From Hyphomicrobium sp. (lineage in GTDB: Bacteria > Pseudomonadota > Alphaproteobacteria > Rhizobiales > Hyphomicrobiaceae), in contig JASBTM010000008.1 in assembly GCA_030148425.1 (NCBI GenBank), positions 1 to 64,000 on the forward strand: a stretch of DNA of 64,000 nt, in the 5' to 3' direction. A program made the translations under genes and the position numbers. Positions within the stretch are counted from its first letter, which is position 1. Each line of letters starts with the position of its first letter. Under the pieces are notes generated by a model, which was given only the letters and a program-made list of their open reading frames with translations, was not told the DNA's origin and searched no databases. Positions 51,882-60,773 of the stretch are shown here, piece after piece.

Positions 51882-52654
51882 ACCCGGTCAGTCTCGAAAA
51901 GAAAACCGCAGAACGTCGCGGCAACGAGCCGCCGATGTCGACATCCGAATTCGAAGCAGCCATTCGTGCCGTCGGTCCAGAGCGCTACCACGATCTGCAC
52001 CCGTTCCATCACATGCTGCACGGGGGCAAGCTCGATAAGGGTCAGGTCCAAGCGTGGGCGTTGAACCGCTATTGCTACCAGTCCGCCGTTCCGCGCAAAG
52101 ACGCGGCACTCATCAGCCGCGCGTACGATCGCGAATTGCGCCGGGAATGGACACATCGCATCCTCGACCACGATGGCCTGCCGCCGGACGAGCCGGGCGG
52201 CATCGAGCGGTGGCTTGTTTTGACGGACGGTCTCGGCCTCGACCGCGACTATGTGATTTCGCGGCGCGGCGCCCTCCCCGCCACGGTCTTCGCGGTGGAG
52301 GCCTACGTGACATTCGTCCGCGAGCAACCGCTGACGATCGCCGTCGCCTCGTCGCTGACGGAGCTATTCGCGCCGAAGATCCACAAGGAGCGGATTTCCG
52401 GCATGCTCGAAAGCTATGATTTCATCGACGACAAGGTCATGGCGTACTTCAAACGCCGCCTGACGCAAGCCCCGCGCGACGCCGATTTCGCTCTGCAATA
52501 TGTCTTGAAGAATGCCAAGACGCGCGACGAGCAGGAAGCCTGCGTCGAAGCCGTCCGCTTCAAATGCAATGTGCTTTGGGTTCAGCTCGACGCGCTTTAT
52601 CACGCCTATGTCGACGGGCACGTGCCGCCCGGCGCTTTCCGTCCAGAGGCTTAA
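51878..52654 (+). CDS. pqqC: Pyrroloquinoline-quinone synthase PqqC
   Basis: A 258-residue all-helical oxidase that performs the last ring closure and eight-electron oxidation to PQQ. Family segments YHDLHPFHHMLHGGKLDKGQ, WALNRYCYQSAVPRKDA and FAPKIHKERISGMLESYDF, including the active-site His and Tyr residues, are present. The ATG at 51878 is inside the pqqB stop, so the two are coupled. Confidence 0.96.
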   Translation: MNPVSLEKKTAERRGNEPPMSTSEFEAAIRAVGPERYHDLHPFHHMLHGGKLDKGQVQAWALNRYCYQSAVPRKDAALISRAYDRELRREWTHRILDHDGLPPDEPGGIERWLVLTDGLGLDRDYVISRRGALPATVFAVEAYVTFVREQPLTIAVASSLTELFAPKIHKERISGMLESYDFIDDKVMAYFKRRLTQAPRDADFALQYVLKNAKTRDEQEACVEAVRFKCNVLWVQLDALYHAYVDGHVPPGAFRPEA

Positions 52655-52658
52655 CCGA

Positions 52659-52958
52659 ATGAGCACTGCTCGCACACGTGTGATCATCGTGCCGGCTTCC
52701 AAACCGGCACTTCCGCCCCACATTAAGCTCAGACACGATCCGGGACGCGGCCGCTGGCATGTGCTGGCGCCGGAGCGTGTATTCGAGCCTGATCCGATCG
52801 CCATCGAAATCCTGAAACGTTGTGACGGCGTGGCGTCGGTCGAACAGATCGCGACCGATCTGGCAAAGGACTACAACGCGCCGCTGCAGGAAATTCTCAA
52901 CGACACAATATCGATGCTGCAGGAGCTTTCGGACAAGGGCGTGGTCAAGGCAGTTTGA
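52659..52958 (+). CDS. pqqD: PqqA-binding chaperone PqqD
   Basis: A 99-residue PqqD: LPPHIKLRHDPGRGRWHVLAP, IAIEILKRCDGVASVEQIA and the C-terminal helix. It holds the PqqA peptide and presents it to PqqE. The start at 52659 lies four bases after the pqqC stop; the reading frame extends back into pqqC but that part is not coding. Separate from pqqC here, whereas some methylotrophs have a pqqCD fusion. Confidence 0.95.
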   Translation: MSTARTRVIIVPASKPALPPHIKLRHDPGRGRWHVLAPERVFEPDPIAIEILKRCDGVASVEQIATDLAKDYNAPLQEILNDTISMLQELSDKGVVKAV

Positions 52959-52987
52959 GGAACGCGGGATAGAACGGAGCTGACGCC

Positions 52988-54148
52988 ATGAACGAAATTG
53001 CGCCTATGGAGCAATTTTCCGAAAAGCCCGTAGTGGAAGCTTGCGCGAGAGCGCCGGTGGGGCTGCTCGCGGAGTTGACGCACCGTTGTCCTCTGCAATG
53101 TCCTTATTGCTCGAATCCGCTCGAACTCGATCGCGTCGGCAGCGAGCTGACGACCGAGCAGTGGCAAGACGTGATGCGTCAGGCCGCCGAGCTTGGAATT
53201 CTGCAGATCCATCTTTCGGGCGGTGAACCGACCGTCCGCAAGGATCTTGAGGACATCGTCGAAGTCGCGGCTAAGGCCGGTCTTTATACCAACCTCATAA
53301 CCGCCGGCGTGACGCTGACGCGAGACCGGCTCGCCCACCTCAAGGATCTGGGCCTCGATCACGTCCAGCTTTCGATTCAGGATGTCGACGACGTCAACGC
53401 GGAGAAAATTTCCGCCTACAAGAATGGCCTCGCCAAGAAGCGCGAAGTTGGCAAGTGGGTGCGCGAACTTGAAATGCCGCTCACCGTCAACGCGCCGATC
53501 CACCGCCTCAACATCGAGAACCTGCCGAACATCATCGACTTCGCCGTCGAGTTGGGCGCGGGCCGCATCGAAGTCGCCAACATTCAGTATTACGCCTGGG
53601 CCCTGAAGAATCGCGCGGCCCTGATGCCGACACGCGCGCAAGTGCTGAAAAGCGCCGAGATCGTCGAAGCCGCTAAGGAACGCCTGAAGGGCGTCATGGT
53701 CTTCGACTTCGTCGTCCCCGATTATTACGCAAAAACTCCGAAGCCCTGCATGGGCGGCTGGGGACGCGGCGTGATGAACGTCACGCCGCAAGGCCGCGTC
53801 CTCCCCTGCCATGCAGCCGAGACCGTTCCGGGCTTAATCTTCGATAACGTTAAGGACCGGCGTCTGGCGGATATCTGGCTCAACGGCCAGGCATTCCAGA
53901 TGTACCGCGGCACCAGTTGGATGAAGGAGCCTTGCCGCGGCTGTCCGCGCGCCGAGATCGATTTCGGCGGCTGCCGTTGCCAGGCCATGGCGTTCACGGG
54001 TGACCCGGCCAACACGGACCCGGCATGCAAGCTTTCCCCCTACCACGACGCATTCGTCGCCGCGGCAGAGCAGGAAAGCGGCGAGCAAACGCCGCCGCCG
54101 TTCGTCTATCGCCGGATGAGCCCCGTAAAGGCGCCAGCAGCTGAATAA
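52988..54148 (+). CDS. pqqE: PqqA peptide cyclase PqqE (radical SAM)
   Basis: A 386-residue radical SAM protein. The SAM cluster motif CX3CX2C is in [13 protein letters not shown] (Cys34, Cys38, Cys41) and the C-terminal SPASM region has auxiliary-cluster cysteines ([27 protein letters not shown]). It forms the carbon-carbon bond between Glu17 and Tyr21 of PqqA. It starts 29 bases after pqqD. No pqqF/G protease gene follows, so peptide trimming must be encoded elsewhere. Confidence 0.96.
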   Translation: MNEIAPMEQFSEKPVVEACARAPVGLLAELTHRCPLQCPYCSNPLELDRVGSELTTEQWQDVMRQAAELGILQIHLSGGEPTVRKDLEDIVEVAAKAGLYTNLITAGVTLTRDRLAHLKDLGLDHVQLSIQDVDDVNAEKISAYKNGLAKKREVGKWVRELEMPLTVNAPIHRLNIENLPNIIDFAVELGAGRIEVANIQYYAWALKNRAALMPTRAQVLKSAEIVEAAKERLKGVMVFDFVVPDYYAKTPKPCMGGWGRGVMNVTPQGRVLPCHAAETVPGLIFDNVKDRRLADIWLNGQAFQMYRGTSWMKEPCRGCPRAEIDFGGCRCQAMAFTGDPANTDPACKLSPYHDAFVAAAEQESGEQTPPPFVYRRMSPVKAPAAE

Positions 54149-54333
54149 TTTGTAATAAAACGCTCGCTCCGCGTGCAGGTGTGCACCGCAAATTCTATCG
54201 ACTAATCAAACAGTCGGTGCGGCATTCTGTTCTGCTTCGGTTCAGAAAATAAATGCCAATTTCCGGCGACTGAGCTATGAGTTGCAACGTTTCTAAAGTA
54301 TCGCTCAGGCGAAACGGGAAGGAAAAATCCAGA

Positions 54334-54690
54334 ATGCGCAAGTGGGTTCTGGCGATCGCGATGATCGCCGCTGCACCGGCAGCCGGCATGGCCGCCGATG
54401 CCGAGGCTGGCAAGACAGTCTTCAACAAGTGCAAAGCTTGCCACCAGGTCGACAAGAACGGCGTTGGTCCGCACCTCGGCAGCGTTGTTGGTCGCAAGGC
54501 TGGCTCGGTCGAAGGCTATAATTATTCCGACGCGCTGAAGAACTCGGGCATCACCTGGGATAACGCAGCTCTCGACAAGTGGCTGCAGGGTCCGAGCAAG
54601 GACGTTCCGGGCACGAAGATGATCTTCGCCGGCATCAAAGACGAAACCGACCGCGCCAACTTGATCGCATATCTCGACACGCTGAAGTAA
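54334..54690 (+). CDS. Class I c-type cytochrome (periplasmic)
   Basis: A 118-residue cytochrome c: signal peptide to residue 21 (AAGMAA), heme motif CKACH at residues 33-37 and the sixth ligand Met96 in GTKMIF. It resembles the small mono-heme c550/cytochrome c-H type electron carriers. Placed right after pqqABCDE, it may carry electrons from the PQQ methanol dehydrogenase cytochrome to the oxidase (inference). The ATG at 54334 follows AAGGA. A strong terminator follows. Confidence 0.9.
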   Translation: MRKWVLAIAMIAAAPAAGMAADAEAGKTVFNKCKACHQVDKNGVGPHLGSVVGRKAGSVEGYNYSDALKNSGITWDNAALDKWLQGPSKDVPGTKMIFAGIKDETDRANLIAYLDTLK

Positions 54691-54715
54691 TTCGCACTCG
54701 TCGAAATGATCGAAA

Positions 54716-54758
54716 GAAAGCACCGCGAAGAAGGGGTTCTTCGCGGTGCTTTCGTTTT
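54716..54758. terminator. Strong Rho-independent terminator between cytochrome c gene and folK
   Basis: A perfect 17-bp stem: GAAAGCACCGCGAAGAA (54716-54732), loop GGGG, then TTCTTCGCGGTGCTTTC (54737-54753), followed by GTTTT. It stands 25 bases after the cytochrome stop and touches the end of the convergent folK gene, so it can serve both. Confidence 0.9.
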
Positions 54759-55285
54759 CAGGGCGCCATCGGCACCACATCCCGAACATCGAGCGCGCTA
54801 AGCATCATATCGATGCTCTTGCCGCCGAGCGTCAGATCGGGAGCTACGTCCCGCAACGGAATGAGCACGAACCCCCGCTCGGCAATCAGCGGATGCGGCA
54901 CGACGAGATCCGGCTCGCGGATTTGCCGGTCGCCAATCGTAAGAATATCGACATCGATGACCCGTGGCCCCCAATGCCGGGTTCGTACGCGGCCCATGGC
55001 ATTTTCCACGGCTTGGCAGTGTTTCAGCAATGCATGCGGCGAGAGTTTGGTCCGCACCGCGACACAGCCGTTCACGAACCAATCTTGATCGACGTCGCCC
55101 CACGGCGCGGTCCGGTAGAGCCGCGAGCGAGCGACGATCTCAACCTCGTCACCCGCGCTGAGCCTGCGAATCGCTTCATCGATATTTTCGATGCGATTTC
55201 CGATGTTGGTACCGAGCGCCAGGATGGCGTCGCACGCAGGCGGCATTCCGCCGACCCCCGCATCGCCATTGGAAGTATCGGTCAT
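54758..55285 (-). CDS. folK: 6-hydroxymethyl-7,8-dihydropterin pyrophosphokinase (HPPK)
   Basis: A 175-residue FolK. It has LALGTNIGNRIENIDEAIRRL at the N-terminus, SRLYRTAPWGDVDQDWFVNG, and the signature RWGPR-type RTRHWGPRVIDVDILTIGD, with PLIAERGFVLIPLRDVAP. It moves pyrophosphate from ATP to hydroxymethyl-dihydropterin, a precursor for folate and also for H4MPT, which explains its place beside the C1 island. It starts after GGAGCC and is 17 bases from the pterin dehydratase gene upstream. Confidence 0.92.
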   Translation of the reverse strand: MTDTSNGDAGVGGMPPACDAILALGTNIGNRIENIDEAIRRLSAGDEVEIVARSRLYRTAPWGDVDQDWFVNGCVAVRTKLSPHALLKHCQAVENAMGRVRTRHWGPRVIDVDILTIGDRQIREPDLVVPHPLIAERGFVLIPLRDVAPDLTLGGKSIDMMLSALDVRDVVPMAP

Positions 55286-55302
55286 TTCGGCTCCGCACCG
55301 GT

Positions 55303-55680
55303 TCAGTCGTATTTGATATAAGCGAACCGCATGTCGCTCCCTGGCGTGCCCTCCAGGCCCTTGCCTTCCTTGCCCGGCTGCCAGTGCACGACCTCTTCGA
55401 TCTTCTTGGCGAGTTCGAGATCCTTCGACGTGATCCCCTTGGCAGAGTGCGTCGTCAACCGCACCTCAACCCACGCGTAGGAGCAGGTGATATCGGGGTG
55501 GTGCCACGCAGCCTCGGCCAGATGGCCCACGGTGTTCACCACCATCAGGGTGCCCTTCCAGCTCGCCGTCTTGTAGGTGCGACGAATCCAGCCGTCCTCA
55601 AGCTTCCAGGCCGGGAGGTTGGCAGCGAGCCATGCTTTAACATCGGCATCTGCCATAGGTTTTTCGCGTTCTGCAGTCAT
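55303..55680 (-). CDS. Pterin-4a-carbinolamine dehydratase-like protein
   Basis: A 125-residue PCD/DCoH-family protein: IRRTYKTASWKGTLMVVNTVG, EAAWHHPDITCSYAWVEVRLTTHSAKGIT (the His-His and later His are the active-site residues). Longer than the usual 95-105 residues because of a C-terminal tail. The window shows no aromatic amino acid hydroxylase, so a role in H4MPT pterin synthesis or recycling is likelier; such genes occur in other methylotroph C1 islands. Operon with folK downstream. Confidence 0.85.
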   Translation of the reverse strand: MTAEREKPMADADVKAWLAANLPAWKLEDGWIRRTYKTASWKGTLMVVNTVGHLAEAAWHHPDITCSYAWVEVRLTTHSAKGITSKDLELAKKIEEVVHWQPGKEGKGLEGTPGSDMRFAYIKYD

Positions 55681-55775
55681 CTTGCCCTAGACCTCCAATT
55701 GTCGGACAACTCGGTTCCGAAATCCTACCGCCGCCGCAGCCAGGAAAGCAAACGGCTGTCCGAGCGGTTTTTCAC

Positions 55776-56771
55776 ATGAAAGGATCGTTCTTAGTGAAGC
55801 CTTTTCCGGCGACTTCTGCCGCACTCCGCGTCACGGCCCCGGCACGGTTGCATCTAGGCTTCCTCGATCTGAACGGCGGCCTCGGACGGCGTTACGGCAG
55901 CATCGGTATCGCGATAGACCGCCCGAGTACACAACTGACCATCACCAGGGCAGCAAAGAACGTGGCTACCGGCGAAGAGAACCGCCGCGTTCTGAAGCTT
56001 CTGCACAAATTCACCAACGACGGAAAATCCGGCGCCTACGCCATAGATGTCGAGCACGCAATCCCGGCGCACGCGGGCCTAGGCTCGGGGACACAACTTG
56101 CGCTTGCCGTCGGAGCCGCAATCGAGCGGCTGCGAGGCGAAGAACTTTCGGCGTCCGATCTTGCCGCGTTGGGCGAGCGCGGGGCCCGATCGGGCATCGG
56201 CCTCGAAGCCTTCATCTCAGGCGGCTTCATCGTTGATGGCGGCAAGGGCGCGACCGACCGGCCGCCGCCCGTAACGCTGCGCGCTGACTTTCCGGAAGAC
56301 TGGCGCATCATGCTGATCCTCGATCCAAGTTTCACCGGCGTGTCGGGCGAGGCCGAGACAACTGCGTTCGCGGATCTGCCGCCCTTCTCGGAAAACGCCG
56401 CCGCGCACATCTGCCGCCTCGTTCTCATGAAGCTGGTGCCGGGCCTCAAGGAGGAAGACATCGCCGCCTTCGGGTCGGCGATTACCGAGATTCAGGAGAT
56501 CGTCGGCGCTCATTTCGCATCGAAACAAGGGGGCACGGGCTGGACCAGCAAATCAGTCGGCGCACTCGCTTCGCGCATGCGAGATATGGGAGCAACCGGC
56601 ATCGGCCAAAGCTCCTGGGGGCCGACCGGATTCGCCTTCGTCGATAGCCCAAAAGCGGCAGAACGCCTCTATCATTCTTTATACGAAGACGCTAAACGCG
56701 ACGGGCTCGAAATCCTTATCGCACATGGCCGCAACACAGGCGCCAGCATCGAAACGCTGCACACTTCATAA
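55776..56771 (+). CDS. mptG: Beta-ribofuranosylaminobenzene 5'-phosphate synthase (GHMP-kinase fold)
   Basis: A 331-residue protein of the GHMP family with the phosphate loop PAHAGLGSGTQLALAVG and the opening APARLHLGFLDLNGGLGRRY seen in RFAP synthases. It joins PRPP and 4-aminobenzoate with loss of CO2 and pyrophosphate, the first committed step to H4MPT. ATG at 55776 has no strong site; GTG at 55794, after AAAGGA, may be the true start. It leads the plus-strand H4MPT island, 20 bases before mtdB. Confidence 0.88.
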   Translation: MKGSFLVKPFPATSAALRVTAPARLHLGFLDLNGGLGRRYGSIGIAIDRPSTQLTITRAAKNVATGEENRRVLKLLHKFTNDGKSGAYAIDVEHAIPAHAGLGSGTQLALAVGAAIERLRGEELSASDLAALGERGARSGIGLEAFISGGFIVDGGKGATDRPPPVTLRADFPEDWRIMLILDPSFTGVSGEAETTAFADLPPFSENAAAHICRLVLMKLVPGLKEEDIAAFGSAITEIQEIVGAHFASKQGGTGWTSKSVGALASRMRDMGATGIGQSSWGPTGFAFVDSPKAAERLYHSLYEDAKRDGLEILIAHGRNTGASIETLHTS

Positions 56772-56791
56772 CGAATGGAGCATTTGAACAA

Positions 56792-57697
56792 ATGAGCGAC
56801 GCTACCCCTATCCTCCACATGCTCGCGCCGCAGAAGCACATGAGCCCATTCGACGTGAACATGGCCGCTGATGCCGGCTATAAGGTGATCGTTCCTTACA
56901 TCAACGTCGAGCTTGCGGAAGTCACCGGCCTCATCCAGGACGCCATCTTCTCGCGTCCGCCGAACTACGGCGTTCGTACTGGCTTCTTCATGGGCGGCAA
57001 GGACGCCATTCTTGCGCTCGACATGCTCGAAGCCGCCAAGAAGGCGATGGTGCCGCCGTTCGAATGCTCTTGCTTCGCCGATCCCGCGGGTTCGTTCACA
57101 ACGGCCGCCGCAATGGTTGCCTGCGTCGAGAAAGTGCTGAAGGAAAAGTTCGGCAAGACGTGGAAGGGCACGAAGGTCGCCGTGTTCGGCGCAACCGGCG
57201 TCGTCGGCTTTGCATCCTCGATCATTTCCGCTCTTGAAGGCGCGGACGTGAAGCTCGTCGCTCATCGCGGCATCGATCGCGTCATCAAGAACGCCAAGAT
57301 TTCGAAAGAGCGTTTCGGCGTCGACCTCGAGCCGGTTCCCGGCGAGACCGATGAGCAGAAGAACGAAATCATCGCCAACGCCGAAGTCATCTTCGCAGCC
57401 GCAGCCGCTGGCGTGCGCGTCGTCTCGAAAGAGCAGATGAAGAGCGCCAAGAACCTGCTGGTGATGGCGGACGTCAATGCCGTCCCGCCGCCAGGCATCG
57501 AAGGCATGGAGCTGTTCATGAACGGCGAGAAGCTTCCGGATTCGGACGCGCTCGGCGTCGGCCCGCTCGCTATCGGCGATATCAAATACAAGTGTGAATC
57601 GGGCCTCTTCAAGCAGATGATCGCTTCCGACAAGCCGCTGTCGCTCGACTTCCGTCATGCCTACGAGCTGTCGAAGCAGCTCGTCGGTCTGGCCTAA
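56792..57697 (+). CDS. mtdB: NAD(P)-dependent methylene-H4MPT dehydrogenase
   Basis: A 301-residue MtdB. It opens ILHMLAPQKHMSPFDVNMAADAGY and has FADPAGSFTTAAAMV and the NAD(P) motif VAVFGATGVVGFASSI. It oxidises methylene-H4MPT to methenyl-H4MPT, the second step after Fae. The strong similarity to the Methylobacterium MtdB start (HMSPFDVNMA) separates it from MtdA. It is the second gene of the island and lies five bases before an ATP-grasp gene. Confidence 0.95.
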   Translation: MSDATPILHMLAPQKHMSPFDVNMAADAGYKVIVPYINVELAEVTGLIQDAIFSRPPNYGVRTGFFMGGKDAILALDMLEAAKKAMVPPFECSCFADPAGSFTTAAAMVACVEKVLKEKFGKTWKGTKVAVFGATGVVGFASSIISALEGADVKLVAHRGIDRVIKNAKISKERFGVDLEPVPGETDEQKNEIIANAEVIFAAAAAGVRVVSKEQMKSAKNLLVMADVNAVPPPGIEGMELFMNGEKLPDSDALGVGPLAIGDIKYKCESGLFKQMIASDKPLSLDFRHAYELSKQLVGLA

Positions 57698-57701
57698 GGA
57701 C

Positions 57702-58835
57702 TTGAGCGGCGACGCCATCCTTATCGCTGCGTTCTCCGGGCGGAGCCTCGCGCAGTCCGCCCGGCGCGCAGGATATAGGCCGTTCGTCGTCGATGCTTTT
57801 GGCGATCTCGACACGCGTGCCGCCGCCGAGGATTTTCGCGTCCTCGACGGCGCGATGCAGGGTGGCTTCCGCACCAAGCCGCTGATCGGCGCGCTGAGTG
57901 AACTTTCTCAATCGGCGCAAACGTCGCCGCTCGGCCTCATGTTGGGCTCGGGCTTCGAGGATAAGCCCCGGCTCGTAGCTGCGCTTGCCTCACGCTTCCG
58001 GTTGCTCGGATCCGGTGCGAAGACGATCGCCGACTGCAAGAATCCGAAGACATTCTTCGCAGCCCTCGACAATCTCGGTATTTCTCATCCCGAAACGCGA
58101 AGCGATGCGCCTGACGATGCCGCGGGCTGGGTTTCAAAGCGCATCGGCGGCAGCGGCGGGCGCCACATCCGCGATTGTTCCGGCGCCGCTCGCGCAAAAC
58201 CGCGCCGCTATTTCCAGAAACGACTGACGGGCGAGCGATATTCTATTGGTGCGCTGATCGATAGTGACGGCGTCCAATCGAGCTTCGCCGTCAGTAAGCA
58301 ATGGATGGCGCCCTCGCGTGCGACCCCATATCGCTTCGGCGGCTGCGTATCGAAGCCTGCGATCGACATTGCGCTGCTCTCCGAGCTGACTGACAGTGCG
58401 CGCAGACTCGCATCCGCTCTGAGCCTGACCGGCATGGCCTCGTTCGACTTCATCGTCGACGGCAATCGGCCCTATTTGCTTGAAGTCAATCCGCGCCCCG
58501 GCGCGTCGCTCGACGTGCTCGACGATTCGAACGGCGAACGATTCAAGGCCCACGTTGCAGCCTGGACTGGCGCCGGAGACCAATCGCCCCTCACCGAAGC
58601 CGGTTCTGCCAAAGCGATGGCCATCCTCCATGCCGACCGCGGTCCGGTGCTCCTGGGGGAAATACCTTGGCCAGAATGGAGCGCCGATCGCGGCGTTCCC
58701 GGTACTCCGGTGCCTGAAGGCGCGCCCTTGGCATCGGCGTTTGCCGAAGCTCCAACCGCCGATGCGGCAGAAGCCCTCGCCCGTACACGCTTGGCGGAAC
58801 TCGAAGACCTGATATACGGACACGCAAAAGCCTGA
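57702..58835 (+). CDS. ATP-grasp protein of the H4MPT island, unknown substrate
   Basis: A protein of about 377 residues with an ATP-grasp core (SKRIGGSGGRHIRDC, then FDFIVDGNRPYLLEVNPRPGASLD, whose Glu and Asn bind Mg-ATP). An equivalent gene lies beside mch and mtdB in other methylotrophs and is thought to act in H4MPT or methylofuran synthesis as an amide- or peptide-bond ligase. The start is uncertain: TTG at 57702 has its AAGGA too close, and ATG at 57657 would overlap mtdB by 41 bases. It ends 17 bases before mch. Confidence 0.82.
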   Translation: MSGDAILIAAFSGRSLAQSARRAGYRPFVVDAFGDLDTRAAAEDFRVLDGAMQGGFRTKPLIGALSELSQSAQTSPLGLMLGSGFEDKPRLVAALASRFRLLGSGAKTIADCKNPKTFFAALDNLGISHPETRSDAPDDAAGWVSKRIGGSGGRHIRDCSGAARAKPRRYFQKRLTGERYSIGALIDSDGVQSSFAVSKQWMAPSRATPYRFGGCVSKPAIDIALLSELTDSARRLASALSLTGMASFDFIVDGNRPYLLEVNPRPGASLDVLDDSNGERFKAHVAAWTGAGDQSPLTEAGSAKAMAILHADRGPVLLGEIPWPEWSADRGVPGTPVPEGAPLASAFAEAPTADAAEALARTRLAELEDLIYGHAKA

Positions 58836-58852
58836 CCTGACGGAGTTTGAAG

Positions 58853-59815
58853 ATGGTAAAGCAGCCCAGCGTCTCGGCACGCGCCACCAAGATCGTTGAA
58901 GACATCGTCGCGAATGCCGATGCGCTCCGCATTGACGTTACGACGGGCAGCGAAGGCGAACGCCTGATCGACATGGGTGCTAACGTCGTTGGTGGCCTCG
59001 AAGCAGGTCGCCGTCTCGGCGAAGTCTGCATGGGTGGTCTTGGTCAGGTGGCCTTCACGCAGTCATCGGGACTTGCGAACTGGCCGCTCGGCGTCGTCGT
59101 CACCTCGAACGATCCTGTCATCGCGTGCCTTGGCAGCCAGTATGCTGGTTGGTCGATTTCGGATGAAGAGTCGGGCTTCTTCGCTCTCGGCTCGGGTCCG
59201 GCGCGCGCGATTTCTCGCGTCGAAGCCGATCTCTACAAAGACCTCGGATACGCCGACCGCTATCCGGAGACGACGCTCGTCATCGAAGGCGATAAGTCCC
59301 CCCCGGCGGCTGCCATCAAGAAGATCTCGGAGAACTGCGGAATCAATCCTTCGCGATTGACCATCATCTACGCGACGACCTGGAGCCTCGCGGGCATCGT
59401 GCAGATCGCGTCTCGCGTTCTCGAAGTCGCAATCCACAAGGCGCACGCGCTACACTTCCCGCTCGAGAACATCCTCGACGGCATGGGCACGACGCCGATC
59501 GCGCCGCCCGTCCCTGATTTCGTCAAGGCGATGGGCCGCACGAACGACGCGATCATCTATGGCGGCCGAATCCACCTGTTCGTAAAGGGTCCCGACAGCG
59601 ACGCACAGCGCCTCGCCGAGAACCTGCCCGCAAGCACCAGCGACGCTTACGGCAAGCCGTTCGCCGAAATCTTCGCGGACGTCAAAGGCGACTTCTACAA
59701 AATCGATCCGATGCTGTTCTCACCGGCTCAGGTGATTGTATCGAACGTCGAGACGGGCAACACCTTCCGCGCTGGCGAGCTCGCGCCGGGAGTGGTCGAT
59801 GCGAGCTTCCGCTGA
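58853..59815 (+). CDS. mch: Methenyl-H4MPT cyclohydrolase
   Basis: A 320-residue Mch: SARATKIVEDIVANADALRIDV, GANVVGGLEAGRRLGEVCMGGLGQV, and LDGMGTTPIAPPVPDFVKAMGRTNDAI, typical throughout. It converts methenyl-H4MPT to formyl-H4MPT, the step after MtdB. The ATG at 58853 has GGAG seven bases upstream; a TTG two codons earlier is less likely. Its end overlaps the RimK-like gene by 17 bases. Confidence 0.96.
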   Translation: MVKQPSVSARATKIVEDIVANADALRIDVTTGSEGERLIDMGANVVGGLEAGRRLGEVCMGGLGQVAFTQSSGLANWPLGVVVTSNDPVIACLGSQYAGWSISDEESGFFALGSGPARAISRVEADLYKDLGYADRYPETTLVIEGDKSPPAAAIKKISENCGINPSRLTIIYATTWSLAGIVQIASRVLEVAIHKAHALHFPLENILDGMGTTPIAPPVPDFVKAMGRTNDAIIYGGRIHLFVKGPDSDAQRLAENLPASTSDAYGKPFAEIFADVKGDFYKIDPMLFSPAQVIVSNVETGNTFRAGELAPGVVDASFR

Positions 59816-60773
59816 GAAACTGCCTGAGTCTACGTCAGGACTAGGCGACGGACTTCACTTGGCCCTTCTGATCGAGGAAGGGCGAGGTGAATGGCATGCG
59901 CGCCGTATCGTCCGTTCGCTTGAAGCGATGGGCGCGCGAGTCACGGTCTCGTCGCTGCCGCATTGCGCGTTCGACACCGGTCTTGAATCCGGAATCGATA
60001 TTCCGGGTTTCAAGGGTCGCTTACCCGACGGCGTGTTCGTACGCTCGATCTCGGCCGGCACCCTCGAGCAGATCACGTTTCGCCTGGGGCTTCTGCATGC
60101 CCTGCGCGAAAGCGGCGTTCGCGTTTGGAATGATGCACGCGCCATCGAGCGTTGCGTCGACAAATCCCAGACGACGTTTCTCTTGCACAAAAACGGCATT
60201 CCAACGCCGCGTACGCGCGTGTGCGAAACGCTTCCGCATGCGCTCGAATACACCGAAGGTCTCGACCGTCCACTGGTCTTGAAGCCACTCTTCGGCAGTC
60301 AGGGTAAAGGTATCGGCATGATCTCGCAGCAGAGCGAGCTGCCCGCGCCCGAGACTGTCGATCAGATGTATTACATGCAGGATTATGTACCGCCGAAAGA
60401 CGGCTTCTACGAAGACTGGCGCGTGCTCGCGACGAGGCACCGCGTCATTGCCGCCATGACGCGGCGCGGCACGACATGGGTCACGAATATCCATCAAGGC
60501 GGCAAGGCGCGTATTCACCTTCCCGACGACGAGATGAACCGCATTTCGATGGCGGCGATGCACGCTGTCGACGCTGATTATGCCGGCATCGATCTCATTC
60601 GCGCGCCGTCAGGCGAATTGCAGGTGCTCGAAGTTAATTCCAATCCGGCTTGGCGCGGCCTTCAAGGCGTCGCCGATGTCAACATCGCCTGGGCGATCGC
60701 CGAGGATTTCCTGAAGACCGTAGTTGCACACCGCGCGGCGATAGGCGTTCCCGCCGCCGCGATAGCGCCATGA
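59799..60773 (+). CDS. RimK-like ATP-grasp ligase of the H4MPT island
   Basis: A 324-residue ATP-grasp enzyme of the RimK/glutamate-ligase type: TTFLLHKNGIPTPRTRVCE, LVLKPLFGSQGKGIGMIS (the glycine-rich ATP loop) and AGIDLIRAPSGELQVLEVNS for Mg binding. RimK relatives add glutamate to ribosomal protein S6, to coenzyme F420 or to H4MPT (MptN). Here addition of glutamate to H4MPT or to methylofuran, whose polyglutamate chain is known in Methylobacterium, is a reasonable guess. Start 59799 lies within the end of mch. Confidence 0.85.
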   Translation: MRASAEKLPESTSGLGDGLHLALLIEEGRGEWHARRIVRSLEAMGARVTVSSLPHCAFDTGLESGIDIPGFKGRLPDGVFVRSISAGTLEQITFRLGLLHALRESGVRVWNDARAIERCVDKSQTTFLLHKNGIPTPRTRVCETLPHALEYTEGLDRPLVLKPLFGSQGKGIGMISQQSELPAPETVDQMYYMQDYVPPKDGFYEDWRVLATRHRVIAAMTRRGTTWVTNIHQGGKARIHLPDDEMNRISMAAMHAVDADYAGIDLIRAPSGELQVLEVNSNPAWRGLQGVADVNIAWAIAEDFLKTVVAHRAAIGVPAAAIAP

